A stretch of 46,871 bases of DNA from IMG/VR virus record IMGVR_UViG_3300043640_000084, positions 1 to 46,871 of that record; one strand, written 5' to 3'. Under the pieces are notes generated by a model. The model was not told where the DNA came from and searched no databases. It worked only from the letters and a program-made list of their open reading frames with translations. The position numbers and the translations under genes were made by a program. Positions 32,619-39,333 of this stretch are shown in pieces (positions within the stretch are counted from its first letter, which is position 1; each line of letters begins with the position of its first letter). Source of the stretch: a virus.

Positions 32619-32794
32619 GGGGCCACATGGGGGCCAAACGTTGGAAATGTGTGTATTTTCCTGTCCTTTCGTGTCCAGTATGTCCATCAAAACACTGGTA
32701 AATCCGCAGTCTTAGCGGGTTCGAGTCCCTCACCGCCCACTATAACCCTTTTAGAATCAATGATAGATTCGACGCTTGGGCCACCCGTGGGCCA
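32619..32794. other. Candidate attP: tRNA 3' end flanked by paired arm repeats
   Basis: The core near 32697-32740 reads as the 3' part of a tRNA: GTAAATCCGC, then a T-arm GGGTTCGAGTCCC and acceptor strand ACCGCCCA. A GTA anticodon followed by AAATCCGC fits tRNA-Tyr best; Leu is possible. On the left, GGGGCCA occurs at 32619 and 32630; on the right, TGGGCCA occurs at 32777 and 32788, each pair 11 bp apart. Core plus paired arm sites next to a tyrosine integrase is the attP layout. Confidence 0.7.
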
Positions 32795-32795
32795 T

Positions 32796-33389
32796 CTAGA
32801 TGACTTTATTGCTTTTCCTCTTACTAGAGAGTTCCAATCCTTCAGCGGAATTCACCTTTTCTCTAAGCTGGTCCGCCGCCCGGGACGCAGATTCTTTATC
32901 TGGGAATATGCCAAGCCGAAACCTAGGCCGAGAATTATCTGACATCCTGAATCGTACGTACCAAAAAGCCTTACGCTTTTCAACCGTTCCGAATTGGTAG
33001 CGATCACCTATCGCCCTAAATATAGGATCTGGTGGTTCTGCCCACGGCTTGCTCGTTGGTAAGTGGCGATGTACATTGGATCCGCGTCGAACGTTCTCAC
33101 TATGAGACACTGCTTCCAAGTGATCAGGATTTACGCAGTTTGTCACTCTACATAGGTGGTCGATGACAAGCCCTACTGCTATCGGACCATGCTTGGCCCC
33201 ATAAATAAGACGGTGGGCCGACATGCATTTACCTGCCACAACGATCCGGCTGTAGCCGTGAGCGTCAACATGACCAGTCCAAATCCAGCATGATCCCTTG
33301 CGGCTAACGTACTGCCAGAATCTCTGTAATCCGACTGCGGCCAAGCCATTTCTTAATGAATTTTCTTCTTGGGTATACTTAAACAGCAT
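32796..33389 (-). CDS. HNH endonuclease fused to integrase-type arm-binding domain
   Basis: This encodes 197 aa. Residues 22-103 are a classic HNH_3 nuclease (CWIWTG, H59 in SAHR, D77-H78 in IDHLC, CVNPDHLE, ENVRRG). Residues 130-187 match the first 70 residues of the neighbouring integrase: RYQxGxxEKRK, W-x2-RFR, SRPRxRxG, D, RAA-x2-LR and G-x-E occur in the same order in both. The gene lies between the right att arm and the integrase, ending 1 base after the arm. It probably cuts DNA at or near att-type sequences; that is an inference. Confidence 0.88.
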   Translation of the reverse strand: MLFKYTQEENSLRNGLAAVGLQRFWQYVSRKGSCWIWTGHVDAHGYSRIVVAGKCMSAHRLIYGAKHGPIAVGLVIDHLCRVTNCVNPDHLEAVSHSENVRRGSNVHRHLPTSKPWAEPPDPIFRAIGDRYQFGTVEKRKAFWYVRFRMSDNSRPRFRLGIFPDKESASRAADQLREKVNSAEGLELSSKRKSNKVI

Positions 33390-33476
33390 CGGTGGCTCCT
33401 CCAGTGGGCCTTTACATCGTCCGAACCTTGGCGGGTTCGAGGTGACGATGCTTATATTTTACCACTACTTAGCGAA

Positions 33477-34604
33477 CTATTCCTCCCTCAAAATAAATTC
33501 CATAGCCTTATCGCTGGCCTCTCGCATGCGCTCAAAATCAGCTTCTCCGTAGACGTTCATCGTCGTGTGGGTATCACTGTGTCGGAGCATGTCTCGCATC
33601 ATTTCTGGATCCGCTCCCGATGCCTTCAGGATGTTCTTGAAGCTATGCCGGAACGTATGCCAACCTAGATTGAAGTCCAGGCCGACCGCCTTCCCTGCCC
33701 CTCTGAGCACGTTGTATTGAATGTGCTGCGAGTTGAAAGGCATATCGCCTCCCTGAAATGGACTAGCAAACACCCAACTATCCTGTTTCTTGAATTCTGT
33801 TATGCCATATAACGCGAGGAAGGCATCTGCCGCGAACTTGGGCAGAGGTATTGAAGCCTCTGAGCCATGGGTCTTAGTCTCTCCCACCCTGCCGTCAACA
33901 ATAGCCCGTTGAATCATCAGCTTTCCACCCAGAAAATCGAAGTCCATCCACTGAAGCGCGAACAGCTCGCTTGCACGTAGCCCGAGACAGCCGGCGCCTA
34001 TCAGCATGGCGCGGAACCTAATGTCGCTTTGGTTGCGGAGTATCTTAAAGAACTGCTTTGGGCTTATCGTGCGTGGCTTGCGAGTTCTCTTTGTAGCTCC
34101 AGAAATCGAGAAGAGTGACATGGGATTAGCAGGCCAACTAGTCCACTTCCAGAGCATCGCAAACTTACAGAGCACTCGCATCTGCGCATGGATGTGGCCG
34201 CGGCTACGTGTGCTGCAGTCAAGGCCGTTGATCCACTCCCTAACCGCTAGCGCGTCAAGTTCATCGAGTGCAGCGTTGCCCCACTTCGGCGCGATGTGAT
34301 TGCGGTGGAGATTTCTATACCCGCGGCTGGTGGAATACCTTTCAGGCATTTCCTCCCGCTCGTAGCGCGTAATGACCTCTGCCAAAGTACGTCTTACCTC
34401 AACACCCTTATGTGCGTTGAAGGTCTTTCGTAGATCCATTGCGGCCCGTTGTGCTGCGGCCTTCGTGGGTAGATCCGACACAAGTCCAATTCTTACCCGC
34501 GGGCGGCTGGAAGATCCCGCTTGCCGGAACCTCAAGAACCAACACACCCCCTCTTTTGTCTTGCGCTTCTCCAATGAACCAGACTGGTACCTACTTGTGT
34601 CCAT
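33477..34604 (-). CDS. int: Tyrosine-recombinase integrase
   Basis: This encodes 375 aa. N-terminal residues 4-72 form an arm-site binding domain, then a SAM-like core-binding domain (about 75-165) and the catalytic domain with R210, H316, R319, H342 and the nucleophile Y352 (VYGEADF). All five visible key residues are intact. AGGAGG precedes ATG 34604. It integrates the phage at attP, proposed 740 bp downstream of its stop with the HNH gene between, so the usual int-attP contact is interrupted. Confidence 0.95.
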   Translation of the reverse strand: MDTSRYQSGSLEKRKTKEGVCWFLRFRQAGSSSRPRVRIGLVSDLPTKAAAQRAAMDLRKTFNAHKGVEVRRTLAEVITRYEREEMPERYSTSRGYRNLHRNHIAPKWGNAALDELDALAVREWINGLDCSTRSRGHIHAQMRVLCKFAMLWKWTSWPANPMSLFSISGATKRTRKPRTISPKQFFKILRNQSDIRFRAMLIGAGCLGLRASELFALQWMDFDFLGGKLMIQRAIVDGRVGETKTHGSEASIPLPKFAADAFLALYGITEFKKQDSWVFASPFQGGDMPFNSQHIQYNVLRGAGKAVGLDFNLGWHTFRHSFKNILKASGADPEMMRDMLRHSDTHTTMNVYGEADFERMREASDKAMEFILREE

Positions 34605-34632
34605 TTCTGTCCTCCTGTGGTCAGGTGTGATC

Positions 34633-34830
34633 CTAACTCTGCGACAGAAACTTGTCTACATCTGTTCTTAGTGTGCGCCACTTGTTGCCGATTCTGATTG
34701 CTCGTATCGTGCCGTCCTTGAAGCGCCTGTTTACTGTCTTTACTGACACTTGTAGCATCGCAGCGACATCTTTCTCAGATAGAACTACCCCTACAAGTTC
34801 CTTCGGCGTTTCATAAACTACCTTGGCCAT
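34633..34830 (-). CDS. xis: Excisionase-like HTH protein
   Basis: This encodes 65 aa. A MerR/HTH_17-type fold is seen (LSEKDVAAMLQVSVKTVNRR, then IRAIRIGNKWRTLRTDVDKFL), the layout of excisionase-family DNA-binding proteins. It starts at ATG 34828-34830 behind AGGGGAG and ends 28 bases before the integrase. Likely role: bend attP/attL/attR DNA and favour excision. It is divergent to the early operon and shares its control region. Confidence 0.8.
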   Translation of the reverse strand: MAKVVYETPKELVGVVLSEKDVAAMLQVSVKTVNRRFKDGTIRAIRIGNKWRTLRTDVDKFLSQS

Positions 34831-34870
34831 TTGTGTACTCCCCTGACACAAAATAACACAAACTTTGGTG

Positions 34871-34898
34871 TTGACACACAGAAAATTACTGTTACTGT
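34871..34898 (+). promoter_or_regulatory. Probable early promoter with overlapping operator
   Basis: A perfect TTGACA lies at 34871-34876, with TACTGT as a weak -10 at 34893-34898 (16-bp spacer). Overlapping TTACTGT copies at 34886 and 34892 cover the spacer and -10, and ACACAA-type repeats lie to the left toward the excisionase gene. It faces the whole early operon. The -10 is poor, so an activator or different sigma use is possible. Confidence 0.55.
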
Positions 34899-34941
34899 AT
34901 GGAAGTCGCACAGAAGTGAGCGACAGAAAAGTGAAGGTGAA

Positions 34942-35121
34942 ATGGCACACAAAGACGAAGTCCTTCTGTTGGATCCAACCGCGCAACTTAAAGTCTGGGG
35001 GAGCCCGAATATCCCGACAATCGGTCAGGGCTTCTGGGTAAAAGGTAATGGTTGGGAAACCAAGATTACCTATTCCGAAGACCGGGCCTGGGAGCTTGCA
35101 TCTGTGGAGGCTTCCAAGTGA
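34942..35121 (+). CDS. Hypothetical small early protein
   Basis: This encodes 59 aa; ATG 34942 follows GAAGGTGAA. It is the first gene of the early operon. The small acidic product has several Trp/Gly (GFWVKGNGWETKITYSEDRAW) and is likely a compact beta fold. No function is recognised. First genes after the early promoter often encode host-takeover or anti-defence proteins. Confidence 0.65.
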   Translation: MAHKDEVLLLDPTAQLKVWGSPNIPTIGQGFWVKGNGWETKITYSEDRAWELASVEASK

Positions 35122-35393
35122 ACCGACAGATAAAGTACCCCACCTACGTAAGAGCACTAATTGCAGCCTTCGCCGTGGTTGTGGTCTACACCGCTTGGCA
35201 ACTCGGCAAGCTACTTCCCTACCTGATCCTGCTTGCAGTCAAGCTGGCGTCGTCTATCTCTCACCTAAGCGGCTTCTGGTGGCTAGTAGGCGGTGCAACG
35301 GCTTACCTGCTTCTCTGTGTACTTATTTTCTCTCTGCTGAAGATTGCAGGGGATTCAGACCGGCGCATGGCCGAGACAGGAAGGGCACGATGA
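35118..35393 (+). CDS. Small membrane protein
   Basis: This encodes 91 aa from GTG 35118 overlapping the previous stop (GTGA), behind GGAGG. There are two to three hydrophobic helices (AFAVVVVYTAW, LLPYLILLAVKLA, WWLVGGATAYLLLCVLIFSLL) and a basic end. It is an inner-membrane protein made early, of unknown role; superinfection exclusion is one option. Confidence 0.65.
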   Translation: MNRQIKYPTYVRALIAAFAVVVVYTAWQLGKLLPYLILLAVKLASSISHLSGFWWLVGGATAYLLLCVLIFSLLKIAGDSDRRMAETGRAR

Positions 35394-35740
35394 GCACAAT
35401 ATCTGCAGGAAAAGCCGCGATTGAACTTCGTAAGCTGGCCGATGCTTTGGACTCCAACCCTGAAGCGATCATCGAAAAGCCCTACGTTGCCTTTCACTCT
35501 TTCGACAAGGCTTCGTTTGTTTCCGTAGCTAAACTGCTACCTCGGCCGCTCAAAAAGATCCTTGACGGTGGTGATGAAAAATGGCGAAGACTGCGATTGG
35601 AGTATTCGAATGAGGCGATAGATTTCAATGCTTCCGTGCAACAGTCCCTTACCTGCGAACTGCTTGAACCAGCAAAGCCAGCAGTCTATCGGTGCGACCC
35701 AATTCTCTCTCTCGAAGAGGAAGAAGAGGTGACGCGATGA
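35390..35740 (+). CDS. Hypothetical early protein
   Basis: This encodes 116 aa, ATG overlapping the previous stop. Soluble and mixed, with an N-terminal helix (KAAIELRKLADALDSNPEA) that resembles starts of other small phage proteins, and an acidic end (LSLEEEEEVT). Function unknown. It is part of the tightly overlapped series before the RecA-like ATPase. Confidence 0.65.
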   Translation: MSTISAGKAAIELRKLADALDSNPEAIIEKPYVAFHSFDKASFVSVAKLLPRPLKKILDGGDEKWRRLRLEYSNEAIDFNASVQQSLTCELLEPAKPAVYRCDPILSLEEEEEVTR

Positions 35741-35937
35741 CTACTCTCCAAGCGAAACAGGTTGCAGCCCACTTAGCCCTTACCTCGGCTTACTACTGGA
35801 TAGCTGGTCGTGACAGAGCGGCAGGTGCAATCCTCCTCGATGCCCGCCACAAACTAAGCATTGATATGGACGGCCTAATCCTATGCGATGCGATGGAACT
35901 ATCTACCGTTGTTGATTATTTCGGGAGGGCAGCATGA
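35737..35937 (+). CDS. Hypothetical early protein
   Basis: This encodes 66 aa, ATG overlapping the previous stop, with GAGGTGAC upstream. The product is helical and Ala-rich (HLALTSAYYWIAGRDRAAGAILL), not hydrophobic enough to be clearly membrane-bound. Unrecognised. Confidence 0.55.
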   Translation: MTTLQAKQVAAHLALTSAYYWIAGRDRAAGAILLDARHKLSIDMDGLILCDAMELSTVVDYFGRAA

Positions 35938-36155
35938 GCACAACTCTAGTTTGCAGGGGTAACTTCTGGTTTCAGGATGCCTACGCGGTGAAAGCAGAGA
36001 AACAGGCAAACTCTGAACTCTTGGAAGCACTGAATAAGATTTGCCGATGCGCAGAATCTTATCGACAAGATGGTTGCCGGCCAGATGAATGGACTCTTGA
36101 AGAATGGGTCCGCTGGGGCAATGCAGCAATCGCGAAAGCGGAGGTGGCAGCGTGA
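35934..36155 (+). CDS. Hypothetical early protein
   Basis: This encodes 73 aa, ATG overlapping the previous stop. There is a helical middle (QANSELLEALNKICRCAESYRQDG) and a Trp-rich end (DEWTLEEWVRWGNAAIAKAE). Three Cys are present without a clear zinc pattern. No function is recognised. Confidence 0.55.
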   Translation: MSTTLVCRGNFWFQDAYAVKAEKQANSELLEALNKICRCAESYRQDGCRPDEWTLEEWVRWGNAAIAKAEVAA

Positions 36156-36346
36156 GCTTCTACTCTCTACCCGCTGGTTATGATTCACAGTTTCACTGCC
36201 CCGAGCCTGAAGGAATGCTTGGCGTCATGGGCAGCGACCCTAACAGGTGCGAGTTTGTGCCTAGGGAGCCGGTTGTAATGCCTGAAACAGATAATGCGCG
36301 CGCATTCACGCAGCGCCTACTCAATACGAAATCGGTGACGCTATGA
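36152..36346 (+). CDS. Hypothetical early protein
   Basis: This encodes 64 aa from GTG 36152 (GGAGGTGGCAGC upstream), overlapping both neighbours by 4 bases. The product is Pro-rich and probably partly disordered. Unrecognised. Confidence 0.5.
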   Translation: MSFYSLPAGYDSQFHCPEPEGMLGVMGSDPNRCEFVPREPVVMPETDNARAFTQRLLNTKSVTL

Positions 36347-37266
36347 GCAATGAATTCACACCACGTAAAGCAGAGAAGCACAGCGTAAAGCTGAAGATGG
36401 CCATTCAGGGGCCGAGTGGTTCAGGGAAAACAGAGGGAGCTCTTGCCCTGGCTACCAACTTCGCGCCGGATGCCAAGATTCTGGTGATCGACACAGAGAA
36501 CGATTCAGCCTCTCTCTATGCAGATCGCTATAACTTCGACACTATCAGCCTGACCGCACCGTATACCTCGGATCGCTACAAGAAGGCGATGCAGGTAGCC
36601 GCTCAGAATGGCTATGACGTTCTGATCGTGGACTCACTGACGCAGCAGTGGGACGGTGAGGGTGGAATCCTTCGCCGAAAGGAAGAGAAGGACCGCAGCG
36701 GTGGTAACAGCTTCACCAATTGGGCATCCTTCACTCCAGAGCATACCGGCTTCATGGAATTCATCAAGCAGCTTCCGGTCCACACCATTTGCACGATGCG
36801 GACTAAGCAAGCCTATGTGCTGGAGAAGAATGACCGCGGCAAAGAGACTCCCCGCAAGGTAGGTCTCGATCCTATCCAGCGCGACGGCACAGAGTACGAG
36901 TACACCATCGTCTTTGATGTGAACATGGTGCACCGTGCTACGACCTCGAAGAACCGCACCACGCTATTCCAGACAGACGACCCTATCGACCTTGCATCCC
37001 CTAAGGTTGCCGGAGAAATCCGCGACTGGCTAGCTAATGGACTTCCCCCCGAATTTGCCGATTCCGTACAGGTTGGAAAGCTATGGGAGGCTTGCGCTGC
37101 CAGCGGTAAGACGAAGGACGAGGTGAAGGCGAAGTTTGCCGAAGCCAAGATCCAATCCCCTAATCACATCACCCTTGATTGGTACGAAGTGCTTATGGAG
37201 TGGGCCAAGGAAACCCCGGTATCCACCAATGGCGTGGAGGCGACTGATGATGACATCCCGTTCTAG
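36343..37266 (+). CDS. RecA-like AAA ATPase (Sak4/AAA_24 type)
   Basis: This encodes 307 aa. Walker A GPSGSGKT (residues 23-30) and Walker B YDVLIVDSLT (91-100) define a RecA-core NTPase; the middle (HTICTMRTKQAYVLE) is typical of phage nucleotide-binding proteins of the AAA_24 family. Such proteins work with annealing or replication proteins in phage recombination. The end (DDDIPF) is an acidic tail like that of single-strand-binding proteins, fitting a role in protein docking. Confidence 0.85.
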   Translation: MSNEFTPRKAEKHSVKLKMAIQGPSGSGKTEGALALATNFAPDAKILVIDTENDSASLYADRYNFDTISLTAPYTSDRYKKAMQVAAQNGYDVLIVDSLTQQWDGEGGILRRKEEKDRSGGNSFTNWASFTPEHTGFMEFIKQLPVHTICTMRTKQAYVLEKNDRGKETPRKVGLDPIQRDGTEYEYTIVFDVNMVHRATTSKNRTTLFQTDDPIDLASPKVAGEIRDWLANGLPPEFADSVQVGKLWEACAASGKTKDEVKAKFAEAKIQSPNHITLDWYEVLMEWAKETPVSTNGVEATDDDIPF

Positions 37267-37507
37267 GTGTGTCGCCTGTAAGACAAGCATCAAGGCTCCC
37301 CTGCTAATCGGAGGTATGGAAATTGACCTCTGCGACAAATGCCAACCAAGACCAACCGCAGTAACTAGGAAGGATTGCCAACATGACAATGAGCCTTTAC
37401 GAAATCGGAGTGGAAGGGTTGGAGTTGAACGAAATTCTGACCGCGAGCGATGGGGAGTTGACGCCGGATACAGAGCAACGCCTCGACGCGTTTCTGAAGT
37501 CTGGTAA
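37247..37507 (+). CDS. Possible small zinc-ribbon protein overlapping two genes
   Basis: ATG 37247 or 37250 lies 6 bases after GGAGG and opens a frame crossing the end of the ATPase gene, the 116-bp gap and the first 125 bases of the Gp157 gene. The part in the gap has CVACK and CDKCQ, a plausible zinc ribbon. The long overlap argues against the full length, so a truncated or regulatory frame is possible. Confidence 0.4.
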   Translation: MMTSRSRCVACKTSIKAPLLIGGMEIDLCDKCQPRPTAVTRKDCQHDNEPLRNRSGRVGVERNSDRERWGVDAGYRATPRRVSEVW

Positions 37508-37910
37508 GGAGAAGATCGATGCGGCCTGCAAGGTAGTGCAGAGCCTTGAGGCTTCAGCAAACTCATGCTTGGAAGAGGCCAAGCGCCTCAATGAGCGAGC
37601 CTCCTCCTTCCTTCGCAACCGGGATAGCCTAAAGTCTCGTATCCTCGGCGCTGTAGACGCGGCCTTTGACGGCAAGGTAAAGAGCAACCTGTTCACTGTC
37701 TGGGGGCAGACCTCAGTCCCTACGATAGCCTTCGACGTTGCCCCGGATGCGGATCTGGCTTCCATTCAGAAGGTCTACCCCGAAGTGGTGCGGACTAAGT
37801 ACGAGCTCGACAAGCAAACCCTCAAGTCGATGCGGGCGCAAGGTCAGACTTTGCCGAACGCCGTAACTGTTACCGAAAATCCTGGCACCCGTTATCTGAG
37901 GATCAAGTAG
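37383..37910 (+). CDS. Siphovirus Gp157-family protein
   Basis: This encodes 175 aa; AAGGA precedes ATG 37383. A long helical N-terminal region (SLEASANSCLEEAKRLNERASSFL type) followed by a small beta domain (NLFTVWGQTSVPTIAF) and a DADL...PEVVRTKYELDKQTLKSMRAQG segment is the typical pattern of the Gp157 family. Members sit beside recombination and single-strand annealing genes and were linked to phage resistance in streptococci. It follows the RecA-like ATPase as expected. Confidence 0.8.
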   Translation: MTMSLYEIGVEGLELNEILTASDGELTPDTEQRLDAFLKSGKEKIDAACKVVQSLEASANSCLEEAKRLNERASSFLRNRDSLKSRILGAVDAAFDGKVKSNLFTVWGQTSVPTIAFDVAPDADLASIQKVYPEVVRTKYELDKQTLKSMRAQGQTLPNAVTVTENPGTRYLRIK

Positions 37911-37912
37911 CC

Positions 37913-38269
37913 ATGCGTGCACACAAGTATTTCAAAGCTGAGAAGTTTGCCATAAAGACATACGGGCTCCGGGAAGTTTGTGAAGACAATACTGCCGGCC
38001 TTCGTGAATACAAAGCCAGAACAACAGAAATGTGGATACGCCAGAACGGCATCTGCCCCATATGCAATCAATGGATGGATCAGAACGAAGCCACTTTTGA
38101 GCACGAGCAGCCCCGAAGAATGGGCGGCGGATTCCGTGACGACCGCACCCACGACGAAAACGGCAAGCCTATGAACTTCGCTACTCACGGCCACTGCAAT
38201 AGGTCGAGGGGCTCACAAAGAACGGTTCTATCAAGAGCAGGAGAAGTATCACTTCAGGAGGTTGCGTAA
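37913..38269 (+). CDS. HNH-type nuclease domain protein
   Basis: This encodes 118 aa. A zinc knuckle CPICNQW, FEHEQPRRMGGG and THGHCNRSRG give the pattern of an HNH nuclease with Cys ligands, where the His of EHEQP would be catalytic and the N-terminal helix supports DNA binding. Unlike the two other HNH proteins it lies in the operon strand with 2-base spacing, so it looks like a resident replication or recombination gene rather than a mobile one. Confidence 0.75.
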   Translation: MRAHKYFKAEKFAIKTYGLREVCEDNTAGLREYKARTTEMWIRQNGICPICNQWMDQNEATFEHEQPRRMGGGFRDDRTHDENGKPMNFATHGHCNRSRGSQRTVLSRAGEVSLQEVA

Positions 38270-38523
38270 TGCGTAAGAAATATCCCATGAAGACAGCAAC
38301 AGCTGCGGTTAGATATCTGATGCAAACCGGAGCATGGTGGACCGAACCAACAATGCAGCGGGCGGTAAGGAAGCTGACCGGGCGGCAGTTCTCTGGATCA
38401 AGTATTACCGCACGAATTCGAGGGCTTCGGCCTGAAGTCAAAGTGATAAGCCGCCTAAAGGACGAATCAACATCGTTCGAATACCGTATCGCTAAAAAGA
38501 ACAGGAAACAAGAGGCTGCATAG
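38269..38523 (+). CDS. Small winged-helix-like DNA-binding protein
   Basis: This encodes 84 aa, start coupled to the previous stop (TAATG) behind GGAGG. It is basic; residues 24-60 (TEPTMQRAVRKLTGRQFSGS, then RIRGLRPEVKVISRL) look like a winged helix with a wing YRIAKKN. It precedes the replication genes and may regulate or assist them. No family name is certain. Confidence 0.6.
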   Translation: MRKKYPMKTATAAVRYLMQTGAWWTEPTMQRAVRKLTGRQFSGSSITARIRGLRPEVKVISRLKDESTSFEYRIAKKNRKQEAA

Positions 38524-39333
38524 ATGGGACGCATAAGAACAATCAAGCCGGAATTTCATTCTCACGAAGACCTGTCTGCTTTGCCTCCGGAGGCTCATCT
38601 CCTGGCTAGCGCCTTGGTCAACTATGCGGACGACGAAGGGTATTTCAATGCTCATCCTGTCCTTGTGAAGGCCGGTACTAATCCACTCAGGAAGGACTCT
38701 ACGACGGTCGAGGAGCAGTTAGCCGAACTAGAGAAGATCGGATACATTGTGATCGCACGAAATGGTGATAAGTGCTTTGGGAAGATAACCACATTCGCGG
38801 CTCATCAGAGAGTCTCGCACGCAGTTCCATCCAAGATACGGTATAAGTTTGAGAGCCTCCAACCTAAACGGAACAGTCCTCCGGAGACTCTCCCACAAAC
38901 TATTACAAGTACGCCGGAGCCTCTCCGGAATTCCTCCGGAGCTTCGCCGGAAGTCCTCCGCCCTGAATTGAATGGAATTGAATTGAATAGAAGTGGAATT
39001 GAAGACGTTTCTGTTGCTGCGCGTGTTCTTTCAGAGAAGGTCGGCAACCTCGACATCCGCTTCCAGGAACAGCTCGCCCGGATGCTGAGAGTTGTATGCA
39101 AACCCACCGAGACTCTCGAGGATTGCGTGGAGCGTATGGCCGGGCAGTGGGATCGGTATAACTCCTGCCGCGAGAATCTCAACTATCCCGTAGCGTCATC
39201 CCGCAAGTTCTTTGAGTCCGGAACTTGGCATGACGAAAAGCTGTGGCCATGGAAAGAAGGCAAGCAGCCGTCAGCTAATCAGGCCAAGCCAATCACGCTT
39301 CTCGAGAAGATGCGCCAACAGGAGGCATCATGA
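38524..39333 (+). CDS. Replication initiator-like protein
   Basis: This encodes 269 aa. The N-terminus (RTIKPEFHSHEDLSALPPEA, then DDEGYFNAHP) belongs to a widespread phage family of winged-helix replication proteins placed before a helicase; the C-terminal half is a helical domain (LARMLRVVCKPTETLEDCVE), perhaps for helicase loading. A linker of Pro/Ser/Glu repeats (TSTPEPLRNSSGASPE) joins them. It overlaps the helicase gene by 4 bases. Likely role: origin binding and helicase loader. Confidence 0.75.
   Translation: MGRIRTIKPEFHSHEDLSALPPEAHLLASALVNYADDEGYFNAHPVLVKAGTNPLRKDSTTVEEQLAELEKIGYIVIARNGDKCFGKITTFAAHQRVSHAVPSKIRYKFESLQPKRNSPPETLPQTITSTPEPLRNSSGASPEVLRPELNGIELNRSGIEDVSVAARVLSEKVGNLDIRFQEQLARMLRVVCKPTETLEDCVERMAGQWDRYNSCRENLNYPVASSRKFFESGTWHDEKLWPWKEGKQPSANQAKPITLLEKMRQQEAS

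Noticed and set aside
32697-32740. A complete tRNA gene at the att site
   Set aside because: Only the 3' part of a tRNA is present; no D-arm or 5' acceptor strand lies upstream, so it is an attachment core rather than a gene.
32604-32942. Open frame crossing the attP region
   Set aside because: It reads through tRNA-like core and the antisense HNH gene, with no start signal.
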